This document shows positions 17,250 to 24,998 of a stretch of DNA of 64,000 nucleotides, one piece after another. This stretch comes from Bacteroidota bacterium. Lineage in GTDB: Bacteria > Bacteroidota > Ignavibacteria > Kapaibacteriales > UBA2268. The position numbers and the translations under genes were made by a program. The notes below the pieces were generated by a model. That model worked only from the letters and a program-made list of their open reading frames with translations. It was not told the origin of the DNA and did no database searches. The stretch lies in the NCBI GenBank assembly GCA_021780815.1, contig JAJXYC010000002.1, positions 139,550-203,549 on the forward strand, read 5' to 3'. The number at the start of each line of letters is the position of its first letter. The first letter of the stretch is position 1.

Positions 17250-20200
17250 TTATTCTTTATTGCCTTTTAAAGACCTGCCACCCGATATATCCCAGAATTT
17301 ATTGAAAAACGAATTGAACTTTTCGAGTACCGATTCTCTTTTCTTTGTACGGTCGCCCGTTGGTGTAAACCTTGAAACAGGTGGCAGAACTTTGCTTAAT
17401 GCTGTGCCTGTCGATTGTACATAACCGTCACGAAAAGCATTTGTTATAAACTTGTATGTTTCTTCTCTATCCAAATTTTCGTCGTTGATAATTTGGTCTA
17501 ATTCTTCTACTTCCTTAGCGTCAACAAATGAATGCCAATCATCATCCACATTGGTTGAAGGAGTCAACGAACAAATAAATTGGTCGATAAGTTCTTTTTT
17601 ATTGCGGAGTTCCACACTAGAATCAATGGCTTTGCTGATACTGACAACAATTTCCATATCTTTTAAATGCCCTTCGTGGTATTTCTTAATGAGTGTAAGG
17701 ATATAATCAATGTTAATTTCGACCTGTTTAATCAGTTCCATCTCAAAGACTATATCATCGTTTACATTTTCATTTTCGCCCTTACTTTTATCACGGAAAA
17801 AGTGGTAAAGGTTGATATATATGCTATGATAATCCTGTATATCTCTTTCCGAAAGTATTTCATTGCCTGAAAATTCATCAAATGTAGAAAGTATATTTTT
17901 TGCTTTCAGAATGGCACTGTAAAGTTTGATAAAATCTTTTTGGTTTTGTTCTCCAATAATTGGCTCACCAACAGGAAATTTTTCTTGTAATTCGTTTACC
18001 AAATCGACATAGCCCTGCACTGAGCTTGTCGAAGTGCTATAGCCATTGTAATATTCATCGTAAGTTTTGAGCAAAACTACTCCTCTGGCTTCTTTGTCGC
18101 CAAATAGTGCAATACTCTCGTCGGTGGCTTTTTCGAGGTTGCGGAAACAAACAATATTACCAAAGGTCTTTACCGTGTTAAGAATTCGGTTTGTGCGTGA
18201 ATAGGCTTGTAAAAGTCCATGCAAACGCAGGTTTTTATCTACCCAAAGCGTATTCAAAGTAGTGGCATCAAAACCAGTAAGGAACATATTGACCACTATC
18301 AACAAGTCTATCTCACGGTCTTTTACCCGTTGCGATACATCTTTGTAATAGTTTTGAAATTTATCGCTCGAAGTATCGTAATTGGTTTTAAACAGATTGT
18401 TATAATCCTGTATTGCCAATTCAAGAAAATCTCGTGAGCTTGGGTCTAAAAGGCTGGTATCTTCGAGGTTTTCATCATCAATAATACCGTCCTCGGGATC
18501 GTTTTCATTTACGCCAAAACTGTATATGATGGCAACTTTAAGTTGTTTATCGCTTGGCAATCCCATCATTTGTTTTTGAAACTCGGTGTAATACTTCTTG
18601 GCTACCTCGATAGACGAAACGGCAAAAATGGAATTAAAACCAGCCAATCGACGGTCTTTTAATTGGTAGAAGCTATTGCGTTTTGTTTTCTGGTCGAAAT
18701 GTTCCCGAATATACTTCACAATATTGCTTAGTCGCTCCGGTGCTGATAATGCCCGTTCACGGTCAATGTCCCACACTTTTTTGTCTTCTATGTTTTCCTG
18801 TTCCTTCATAGTGCTGATATAGTCAATACGGAACGGAAGTACATTTTTATCGATAATAGCATCGACAATGGTATAAGTGTGCAATTTTGCACCAAACGCC
18901 TGTTCAGTAGTGGTTAGTGATAAGTGTTTAGTGCTAGGTTGTGAATTTTGAGCAAAAATCGGCGTACCTGTAAAGCCGAAGAGGTGATATTTTTTGAAAG
19001 TTTTAGTAATGGCAGTGTGCATGTCGCCAAACTGTGAGCGGTGGCACTCGTCGAAAATTATAACACAATGCAAATTCTGAACCACTGATTTTTGTGTTTG
19101 ATTTGATTTTGTTGATTTTACGTAGTTTGTAAGTTTTTGAATTGTTGTAATTACTATTTTGCAATTGGGGTCATTGAGTTGTTTTGTAAGGTGTGCGGTG
19201 TTGGTATTGCTGTTTGCAGCACCTTTCTCAAACTTGTCGTATTCTTTCATGGTTTGATAGTCGAGGTCTTTTCTATCCACCACAAACAGTACTTTGTCGA
19301 TAAACGGTAATTTGCTTGCTAATTGAGCGGTTTTAAACGAAGTAAGCGTTTTACCGCTTCCGGTGGTGTGCCAGATATAACCACCACCATCAATAGTTCC
19401 GTAAGTTTTGTAATTGTTTGAAACATTAATTTGCGATAAAATTCGCTCGGTAGCTACAATTTGGTAAGGTCGCATTGCCAACAGTAATTTTTCGGAAGTG
19501 AAAACACAGTATTTTGTAAGCAGATTGAGCAGAGTATGTTTGGCAAAAAAGGTTCGCCCAAAATCCATTAAATCAACAATCGGGCGGTTATTGGCATCAG
19601 CCCACCACGAAGTAAATTCAAAACTGTTGCTGGTGCGTTTACCTTTTTTTACAGCACTATCGCCCAACTCCCTGATATGCGTAAAGCGGGTGGTATTGCT
19701 GTAATATTTGGTGTAAGTGCCGTTTGAAATTACAAAAAGTTGCACATACTCAAACAAACCACAGCTAGCCCAAAACGACTCTCGGTTGTAGCGGTTTATC
19801 TGATTAAATGCCTCTTTAATGTCAACGCCACGTTTTTTAAGCTCGATATGTACCAATGGTAAACCGTTTACCAATACCGTAACATCATATCTATTAGTGT
19901 ATAGTGGTGAGTTGTTAGTGGTTAATTCATTATCACTATCCACTGACCGTTTATCGCTGTTCACTGTGTATTGGTTGATTACCTGAAGCCGGTTGTTATG
20001 AATGTTTTGTTTGTCTATCAAATAAATATTCTTTACTGTTCCATCGTCTCGGGTAAGTAGTTGGATATGGTCTTCCTGTATAATGGTTGTTTTTTCCTTA
20101 ATGCCATTGTTTTGGTTGGCAATTTTGCCTTTGAAAAACTGCTCCCATTCCTTATCCGTAAATTGGTAATCGTTCAAAATTTCCAATTGCCGCCGCAAAT

Positions 20201-20384
20201 TGGCAATCAGTTCGGTTTCCGAAGTAATTGACAAATAATCGTAAGCCTGCGACCGAAGCTGTTCAATAAATGCTTTTTCAAGGTCTGCCTCACTCTGGAA
20301 AGCAGTTTCCCTGAGGTAGAGCGGTTGATATTCGGCTACTACCGTACTTTCGGAGGTTTCTGTGATTATGTTGTAATGTGTCAT
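17250..20384 (-). CDS. hsdR: type I restriction enzyme, R (motor/nuclease) subunit
   Basis: 1044 residues. The N-terminal nuclease domain has RYDVTVLV...HIELKKRG near residue 181; the helicase motor has TGSGKT (motif I, about 343) and DECH (motif II, about 446); FGFTGTPIF, NMFLTGFDA and YSRTNRI are further SF2 motifs. The C-terminal helical part contacts the HsdM/HsdS core. It translocates and cleaves unmethylated DNA. Odd features: three segments look like dispersed repeats read in frame (about 18012-18037, 18906-18940, 19893-19971), with the reading frame intact. Its ATG overlaps the TGA of the transposase by 4 bases. Confidence 0.95.
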   Translation of the reverse strand: MTHYNIITETSESTVVAEYQPLYLRETAFQSEADLEKAFIEQLRSQAYDYLSITSETELIANLRRQLEILNDYQFTDKEWEQFFKGKIANQNNGIKEKTTIIQEDHIQLLTRDDGTVKNIYLIDKQNIHNNRLQVINQYTVNSDKRSVDSDNELTTNNSPLYTNRYDVTVLVNGLPLVHIELKKRGVDIKEAFNQINRYNRESFWASCGLFEYVQLFVISNGTYTKYYSNTTRFTHIRELGDSAVKKGKRTSNSFEFTSWWADANNRPIVDLMDFGRTFFAKHTLLNLLTKYCVFTSEKLLLAMRPYQIVATERILSQINVSNNYKTYGTIDGGGYIWHTTGSGKTLTSFKTAQLASKLPFIDKVLFVVDRKDLDYQTMKEYDKFEKGAANSNTNTAHLTKQLNDPNCKIVITTIQKLTNYVKSTKSNQTQKSVVQNLHCVIIFDECHRSQFGDMHTAITKTFKKYHLFGFTGTPIFAQNSQPSTKHLSLTTTEQAFGAKLHTYTIVDAIIDKNVLPFRIDYISTMKEQENIEDKKVWDIDRERALSAPERLSNIVKYIREHFDQKTKRNSFYQLKDRRLAGFNSIFAVSSIEVAKKYYTEFQKQMMGLPSDKQLKVAIIYSFGVNENDPEDGIIDDENLEDTSLLDPSSRDFLELAIQDYNNLFKTNYDTSSDKFQNYYKDVSQRVKDREIDLLIVVNMFLTGFDATTLNTLWVDKNLRLHGLLQAYSRTNRILNTVKTFGNIVCFRNLEKATDESIALFGDKEARGVVLLKTYDEYYNGYSTSTSSVQGYVDLVNELQEKFPVGEPIIGEQNQKDFIKLYSAILKAKNILSTFDEFSGNEILSERDIQDYHSIYINLYHFFRDKSKGENENVNDDIVFEMELIKQVEINIDYILTLIKKYHEGHLKDMEIVVSISKAIDSSVELRNKKELIDQFICSLTPSTNVDDDWHSFVDAKEVEELDQIINDENLDREETYKFITNAFRDGYVQSTGTALSKVLPPVSRFTPTGDRTKKRESVLEKFNSFFNKFWDISGGRSLKGNKE
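18012..18037 (-). repeat. in-frame dispersed repeat inside hsdR
   Basis: On the coding strand CACTTCGACAAGCTCAGTGC matches the common TTCGACAAGCTCAG(T/G) intergenic repeat. It encodes the low-complexity STSTSSVQ between NGY and GYVDLV. Confidence 0.55.
18906..18940 (-). repeat. in-frame CACTAA-type repeat inside hsdR
   Basis: Coding-strand sequence CACTAAACACTTATCACTAA, continuing as CCACTAC, is like the CACTAA(T/C)CACTAA dispersed repeats. It encodes STKHLSLTTT between the GTPIF motif and EQAFG. Confidence 0.5.
19893..19971 (-). repeat. in-frame CACTAAC/CAGTGAACAG-type repeat inside hsdR
   Basis: About 80 bases of the same repeat style (AACAGTGAACAGCGATAAAC, then ACCACTAACAACTCACCACT) encode VNSDKRSVDSDNELTTNNSP, a hydrophilic insert just before the nuclease strand RYDVTVLV. 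Confidence 0.5.
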
Positions 20385-21526
20385 AATTGTTTTCTCAATT
20401 TATCGATTTCCCAATTTTTGGGGTTTGTTAAAATATAATTTGCAATACGTTGGTGTTCGTTAGCGCTGCGGATAATGTGTTCGTAATAATTGCGTTGCCA
20501 TAATTTGCCACGGAATGGTTGCCAATTCAAATTTTTCACCCCACGTATATATTCGTTCGTGGTCATTGTTTTGAACCATTGTACCACCAAATGTAGGGGC
20601 GAACCTACGTGTTCGCCCAAAATCGTATGGGCAGACCTATGTGTCTGCCCATCATCATTTGCATTTAATTGAACATCATCATTTGCATTTAATTGAACAT
20701 TGTCATTTGCATTTAATTGAACATCATCATTTGCATTTAATTGAACATTGTCATTTGCATTTAATTGAACATCATCATTTGCATTTAATTGCCCATCATC
20801 ATTTGCATCAAATTGCCCATCGTCATTTGCATTTAATTGCCCATCGTCATTTGCATTTAATTGAACATTGGCATTTGCATTTAATTGAACATCATCATTT
20901 GCATTTAATTGAACATTGGCATTTGCATTTAATTGAACATCGTCATTTGCATTTAATTGAACATTGGCATTTGCATTTAATTGAACATTGGCATTTGCAT
21001 TTAATTGAACATTGTCATTTGCATTTAATTGAACATTGTCATTTGCATTTAATTGAACATTGGCATTTGCATTTAATTGAACATTGGCATTTGCATTTAA
21101 TTGAACATTGGCATTTGCATTTAATTGAACATTGGCATTTGCATTGGGGCAGACACGCAGGTCTGCCCCTACCGAAACCGACACCGGTACCGATAACGAC
21201 ACCGGTACCGATAACGACGGCACCGATAACAACGATACCGATACCGGCACCGTACCAACGTTTTTGATAATACAATGGAAATGGTTTGGCATTACAATCA
21301 TTTCGCCACATTGTATGTCGGGAAATTTATTCATCAATTCCCAATACCATTTTGTTACCATTTGCCCGACATCGTTCAATTTCATTTCACCATTTTCGAT
21401 ATTCCCAAACCGGCAAATTCTATCCTGACAACAAATTGTGATAAAATACAATCCCGATTGCGAATAATCGTAATTTTTCAACCGGATCGACCGGCGGTGG
21501 TGTATGTTGGGTTTGTAATTATTCAT
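20381..21526 (-). CDS. REP-associated tyrosine transposase (Y1/HUH) interrupted by a repeat array
   Basis: The ends form a normal RAYT/TnpA_REP protein: RRSIRLKNYDYSQSGLYFITIC at the start, the HUH motif MPNHFHCII near residue 84, WQRNYYEHIIRS and the catalytic-Tyr segment ANYILTNPKNW at the end. Such single-strand transposases bind REP hairpins. Between HUH and Tyr halves about 210 residues of low complexity are inserted: a Val/Ser-rich stretch, then about 21 copies of an 8-residue LNANANVQ-type unit. The frame is open throughout, but folding around the insert is uncertain and it may be inactive. Both ends overlap neighbours (8 bases with hsdS, 4 with hsdR). Confidence 0.82.
   Translation of the reverse strand: MNNYKPNIHHRRSIRLKNYDYSQSGLYFITICCQDRICRFGNIENGEMKLNDVGQMVTKWYWELMNKFPDIQCGEMIVMPNHFHCIIKNVGTVPVSVSLLSVPSLSVPVSLSVPVSVSVGADLRVCPNANANVQLNANANVQLNANANVQLNANANVQLNANDNVQLNANDNVQLNANANVQLNANANVQLNANDDVQLNANANVQLNANDDVQLNANANVQLNANDDGQLNANDDGQFDANDDGQLNANDDVQLNANDNVQLNANDDVQLNANDNVQLNANDDVQLNANDDGQTHRSAHTILGEHVGSPLHLVVQWFKTMTTNEYIRGVKNLNWQPFRGKLWQRNYYEHIIRSANEHQRIANYILTNPKNWEIDKLRKQL
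20597..20618. repeat. REP hairpin inside the transposase gene
   Basis: GGGCGAAC-CTACGT-GTTCGCCC, perfect 8-base arms preceded by GTAG. Confidence 0.8.
20629..20650. repeat. REP hairpin at the left edge of the 24-bp array
   Basis: GGGCAGAC-CTATGT-GTCTGCCC, perfect 8-base arms, directly abutting the tandem array. Confidence 0.82.
20651..21145. repeat. 24-bp tandem repeat, about 21 copies, inside the transposase gene
   Basis: The period is exactly 24 bases (CATTTGCATTTAATTGAACA plus 4 variable bases) from 20656 to 21136, so the frame is preserved and each unit gives 8 residues. Units differ mainly at two or three positions (CATCAT, CATTGT, CATTGG, CCATCG), giving a mosaic of subtypes. Confidence 0.93.
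21146..21169. repeat. REP hairpin at the right edge of the 24-bp array
   Basis: GGGGCAGAC-ACGCAG-GTCTGCCCC, perfect 9-base arms and the same family as the hairpin at 20629, in mirrored position. It is followed by short ACCGATAACGAC-type repeats to about 21255. Confidence 0.82.
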
Positions 21527-22739
21527 TGTCTGCCGGTTTAAATTCCAATAATTTTCCTCTGTAATATTCGTATTGTTTGCGGCGACCGTCTATTTCGGCA
21601 GGTAACCCAATCGAAATATCGTTTACTAAAGCATCAAATTTATCTAATATACTCACAATTTTTTCCTGCTCTTCGATTGATGGGATTGGGATTTGAAAAG
21701 TTGGTAAACTACCACTTCTTAATCTTGTAACTTTTGCTCCCTGAGCGTATTTCTTTTTAAATTCTAAAAATCTATTAGTTTGTAGTAGGTATCCAATGAA
21801 TTTTGGATTTTGATTATGTCGAAAAGCAAATGAATCTCCGCTTATACAAATATCTTCATTCCCTAACCATACAACTGCCTTACATACGTCTTCTACGTTT
21901 TCACTAACACCAGCAATAACTAAATCACCTTTTTTTGCCTTTCTTAATTTCTTCGCCAATTCAGGTGAAACAAAAGTTTTTGTTTTATCGGTAGCGAAAC
22001 CATAATAAGTATAAATCTGTCCATAATGAATGCACCCTATGCCACTTTCAGTAAAATCACTTTTTTGCAAACCACTACCCCTGATAAACTCACCAATTTC
22101 ACCAAGTGTTTTCCATTCCACTTCTTGGCCTTCAAAGCTTAACAACTGGTTTCGGTAATAATTGTATTGGGCGCGACGTGCCTCCAGTTCCGCCTCCAGT
22201 TCCGCCTCCAGCTGAGTGAAACTGTCGAGGATTGTTACTATTTCCTGTTGGATTGGAAGCGGGGGAAGGGGGATTTCGTAGTTTTTTACTTTTTGACCAT
22301 TAATGTTTGATTGCGAACCCTCGCCTAATGCTTTTAAATTTAGATATTCATTACTTAGCCAATAAAACACAAAACGATAATTTGCTTGTTCTTCGTCAAT
22401 CTCTAAATTACAACAAGCTTGATTTGTTGTTAATGGTATTTTATTGATTGCGACTTTTGCTGCTGTTGCTCCATACATTGCAACAATTACACAATTTGCA
22501 GGAATCCAATTTGCTGACGAGTTTTTTAACCCTTCTTCGGTAATTTTTACACTGGTATCTGTAATTTCTAACCAGTCAACTTCTTGTGTTCTAAGCCAAG
22601 GAATATTGCCATTATAATATGCAGACCTTGAAGTGGGAGGCGTTCCACCAGAAGTAATTTTTTTACATACATCTTGTATTTTTTTAAACTCCACACCATT
22701 AGGGCAAAGCTGTTCAATGAGTTCTTCTATTTTATTCAT
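21519..22739 (-). CDS. hsdS: type I restriction enzyme, S (specificity) subunit
   Basis: 406 residues with the usual two target-recognition domains (about 20-160 and 200-355), each followed by a coiled-coil conserved region: LEARRAQYNYYRNQLLSF in the middle and DGRRKQYEYYRGKLLEF at the end. It sets the two halves of the bipartite DNA target for the HsdM2S methylase and the R2M2S nuclease. The central helix contains a 4-residue AELE repeat coded by a 12-bp repeat, which sets the distance between half-sites in comparable enzymes. Start and stop each overlap the neighbouring gene by 8 bases. Confidence 0.94.
   Translation of the reverse strand: MNKIEELIEQLCPNGVEFKKIQDVCKKITSGGTPPTSRSAYYNGNIPWLRTQEVDWLEITDTSVKITEEGLKNSSANWIPANCVIVAMYGATAAKVAINKIPLTTNQACCNLEIDEEQANYRFVFYWLSNEYLNLKALGEGSQSNINGQKVKNYEIPLPPLPIQQEIVTILDSFTQLEAELEAELEARRAQYNYYRNQLLSFEGQEVEWKTLGEIGEFIRGSGLQKSDFTESGIGCIHYGQIYTYYGFATDKTKTFVSPELAKKLRKAKKGDLVIAGVSENVEDVCKAVVWLGNEDICISGDSFAFRHNQNPKFIGYLLQTNRFLEFKKKYAQGAKVTRLRSGSLPTFQIPIPSIEEQEKIVSILDKFDALVNDISIGLPAEIDGRRKQYEYYRGKLLEFKPADNE
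22180..22213 (-). repeat. 12-bp tandem repeat in the hsdS hinge helix
   Basis: GCCTCCAGTTCC twice plus a third partial unit, encoding LEAELEAELEA between TRD1 and the central conserved region. Confidence 0.85.
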
Positions 22740-23952
22740 TGTTATTTCCTTTTATTATATTAGTTTCCTCACTACGTTCGGAATGACAGTCGTTTTTGTC
22801 ATTTAGGTTCCTCGCTTCGCTCGAAATGACAGCCACACTTTGATAAAAGAGGTTTCTCGCTTCGCTCGAAATGACAGCCGCTTCTGAAGGGGACGAGGGG
22901 GAGAGAATGGCGGCGAGGCCGCCACCATTCTCTCCCTTTAAACCATGAAGCCGCTCGTCATTCCGACCAACGGGAGGAATCCCTTTGCCTTTTGCTCCGT
23001 CATTCCGACCAACGGAAGGAATCCCTTTGCCTTTTGCTCCGTCATTCCGACCAACGGGAGGAATCCCTTTGCCTTTTGCTCCGTCATTCCGACCAACGGG
23101 AGGAATCTCTTTGCCTTTTGCTCCGTCATTCCGACCAACGGGAGGAATCCCTTTGCCTTTTGCTCCGTCATTCCGACCAACGGGAGGAATCCCTTTGCTT
23201 TTTGCTCCGTCATTCCGACCAACGGGAGGAATCCCTTTGCTTTTTGCTCCGTCATTCCGACCAACGGAAGGAATCCCTTTGCTTTTTGCTCCGTCATTCC
23301 GACCAACGGGAGGAATCCCTTTGCCTTTTGCTCCGTCCTCCCGACCAACGGGAGGAATCTCTTTGCCTTTTGCTCCGTCCTCCCGACCAACGGGAGGAAT
23401 CTCTTTGCCTTTTGCTCCGTCATCCCGACCAACGGGAGGAATCCCTTTGCCTTTTGCTCCGTCATCCCGACCAACGGGAGGAATCTCTTTGCCTTTTGCT
23501 CCGTCATCCCGACCAACGGGAGGAATCCCTCTAGTTTCCTCGCTCTGCCAGGAATGACTTTTGCTTTTTTGAGGGGAAATAGGAGGAACCTGTTTATTCA
23601 TTTGCCCTTCCTTTAAAATATCATCAACTTGTTGTGAAAAAGAAACCTTTTCCCGTACAAAGCCTCGTTCAGTTACAAGTATATTCCATTCGGGATTCTT
23701 TTTGTTTATCAAATCTTCCTTCTTTTGTCGGTTCCACTTTTTTAGTTCTTTCTCTCGTTGTATTGCCAAATCGAAATATGTAAATTCTTCGTAGTAGATA
23801 CAGTATTCAATATTATACTTGTCAGTAAAAGAGTTTTTTATCAAATGATTTTTATGCTCGTAAATCCGTCGGCACAAGTCGTTTGTAACGCCAATGTATA
23901 AAGTTGTTCGGTTTTTATTGGTCATAATATACACAAACCCAGCTTTATTCAT
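22732..23952 (-). CDS. GIY-YIG endonuclease-domain protein with repeat-derived C-terminus
   Basis: Residues 1-105 are a compact GIY-YIG nuclease of the UPF0213/YhbQ kind (GFVYIMTNKNRTTLYIGVTNDLCRRIYEH...QREKELKKWNRQKK). After a short linker the protein consists of repeat products: 14 copies of a 14-residue IPPVGRNDGAKGKG-type unit, then peptides AVISSEARNL (twice) and CHSERSEE, which are translations of widespread intergenic repeats. The natural protein is probably the first ~110 residues; the tail looks like repeat insertion that kept an open frame to the hsdS overlap. Overlaps of 8 bases at both ends argue it is translated with the hsd genes. Confidence 0.72.
   Translation of the reverse strand: MNKAGFVYIMTNKNRTTLYIGVTNDLCRRIYEHKNHLIKNSFTDKYNIEYCIYYEEFTYFDLAIQREKELKKWNRQKKEDLINKKNPEWNILVTERGFVREKVSFSQQVDDILKEGQMNKQVPPISPQKSKSHSWQSEETRGIPPVGRDDGAKGKEIPPVGRDDGAKGKGIPPVGRDDGAKGKEIPPVGREDGAKGKEIPPVGREDGAKGKGIPPVGRNDGAKSKGIPSVGRNDGAKSKGIPPVGRNDGAKSKGIPPVGRNDGAKGKGIPPVGRNDGAKGKEIPPVGRNDGAKGKGIPPVGRNDGAKGKGIPSVGRNDGAKGKGIPPVGRNDERLHGLKGENGGGLAAILSPSSPSEAAVISSEARNLFYQSVAVISSEARNLNDKNDCHSERSEETNIIKGNNNE
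22780..22890. repeat. dispersed TTCGGAATGACA / GCTTCGCTCGAAATGACA repeats
   Basis: Three copies of the repeat that yields SEARN/SERSEE peptides on the minus strand, lying inside the C-terminal extension of the GIY-YIG ORF. Confidence 0.75.
22899..22936. repeat. long hairpin in the GIY-YIG tail
   Basis: GGGAGAGAATGGCGGCG and CGCCACCATTCTCTCCC form 17-base arms with one mismatch around an AGGC loop. Confidence 0.8.
22957..23530. repeat. 42-bp tandem repeat, 13 full copies plus a partial
   Basis: The unit starts GTCATTCCGACCAACGGGAG and continues GAATCCCTTTGCCTTTTGCTCC, period exactly 42 (first at 22957, fourteenth at 23503). Because 42 is a multiple of 3, frames stay open on both strands. The GTCATTCCGA...GGAATC core is a variant of the dispersed GTCATTCTGA...GAATC repeat. 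Confidence 0.95.
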
Positions 23953-24961
23953 TGTTGTCCCCCTTCTTTTCTAACCTTTTAATTTCTTTATCGAAGTCGG
24001 AAATGATTTTTTGTGACTTGTTAAACTCGTCATATTCGGTTTCGGCTTTTTGGTCGGCTTGCTGTTTGGTTATTTTACCCTTGTCGGTTAGTATCTTGTA
24101 CTTGCGGAAAGCCAAAAATTTATTTACACTTGCTGCAAATTCTTTCATTGTAAATGTATTTTCACGCTCAACCAAGTCTTCGATATAATCGAAATAACCT
24201 GTTACAGCACGTTCTAATCGACGGATTTCGTCCTCGGGTAAATAGTTTTTGGCAATGGTAACATCTGATTTTAAAATCCTACCATCGGGCGAATTTTTCC
24301 AAGTTTTTAGCCCCATGTTATCAGCAAGTCGGTCTGCTTTTGTGTAGATAATCTCGGCTGCCGTTTGGCCGGTAATGGCATAGTGGAATTTGTTTTGCAC
24401 CATTGCATAAAAGTCTTGGGTAGTGGGCGAGTCTTTGTCATAGTCAATGCTGCATTCGGCAAAAATATCGGTAATCTGTTGCCAAATACGGCGTTCGCTG
24501 GCACGAATGGAACGGACACGTTCCAACAGTTCACGGAAATAGTCTTTTCCGAAAGCTGTTTTTCCTTGTTTTAAGCGTTCATCGTCAAGCACAAACCCTT
24601 TTGTAATGAACTCTTTGAGCGTTTGTGTAGCCCAAATACGAAAATCGGTGGCACGTTTTGAATTTACACGATAGCCAACAGCAATAATCATATCGAGGTT
24701 GTAAAAATCTATGAACTCAGAAACTTCTCCTCTAAATCCCCGATTTACGACTGTTTCCATTTTGGAAACAGTCGTATTTTCAGACAGTTCCCCTTCCTCG
24801 AAAATATTTTTAATGTGCTTGCTTATGGCAGGTACTCCAACACCAAACAATTCGGCCATCGCTTTCTGTGTTAGCCAAAGTGTTTCATCATTTACCACAA
24901 CACCAATTTTAATATTTTCGTTTGGCGTTGTATAAAGCAAAAATTGAAGTTCTTTATTCAT
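23945..24961 (-). CDS. rhuM: RhuM family protein
   Basis: About 338 residues from the ATG at 24961; the frame also runs to a TTG at 24991. The N-terminal Bro/KilA-like DNA-binding part reads IKIGVVVNDETLWLTQKAMAELFGVGVPAISKHIKNIFEEGEL, followed by FYNLDMIIAVGYRVNSKRATDFRIWATQTLKEFITKGF and a long helical C-terminus. RhuM proteins often sit inside type I restriction loci; their role there is unknown. The segment between EGEL and FYNL (TTVSKMETVVNRG) is coded by a perfect 13-base palindrome (24747-24775). The stop overlaps the GIY-YIG start by 8 bases. Confidence 0.88.
   Translation of the reverse strand: MNKELQFLLYTTPNENIKIGVVVNDETLWLTQKAMAELFGVGVPAISKHIKNIFEEGELSENTTVSKMETVVNRGFRGEVSEFIDFYNLDMIIAVGYRVNSKRATDFRIWATQTLKEFITKGFVLDDERLKQGKTAFGKDYFRELLERVRSIRASERRIWQQITDIFAECSIDYDKDSPTTQDFYAMVQNKFHYAITGQTAAEIIYTKADRLADNMGLKTWKNSPDGRILKSDVTIAKNYLPEDEIRRLERAVTGYFDYIEDLVERENTFTMKEFAASVNKFLAFRKYKILTDKGKITKQQADQKAETEYDEFNKSQKIISDFDKEIKRLEKKGDNNE
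24747..24775. repeat. perfect palindrome inside rhuM
   Basis: ACGACTGTTTCCA-TTT-TGGAAACAGTCGT, 13-base perfect arms, encoding TTVSKMETVV in the variable segment of RhuM. Confidence 0.85.
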
Positions 24962-24998
24962 ATTTATGGAGTTTCTTAATTTATTATTCAATTCTCTT

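Noticed and set aside
20651..21145. Possible CRISPR array
   Set aside because: Units are contiguous with no unique spacers and lie within a reading frame; no cas genes nearby.
20641..21267. Long plus-strand ORF of HLHLIEH repeats
   Set aside because: Antisense translation of the 24-bp array within the transposase gene; the period is a multiple of 3, so several frames stay open.
22938..23616. Four further ORFs of 180-223 residues on both strands over the 42-bp array
   Set aside because: They consist only of repeat translation; the minus-strand GIY-YIG frame alone has a real domain and coupling to neighbours.
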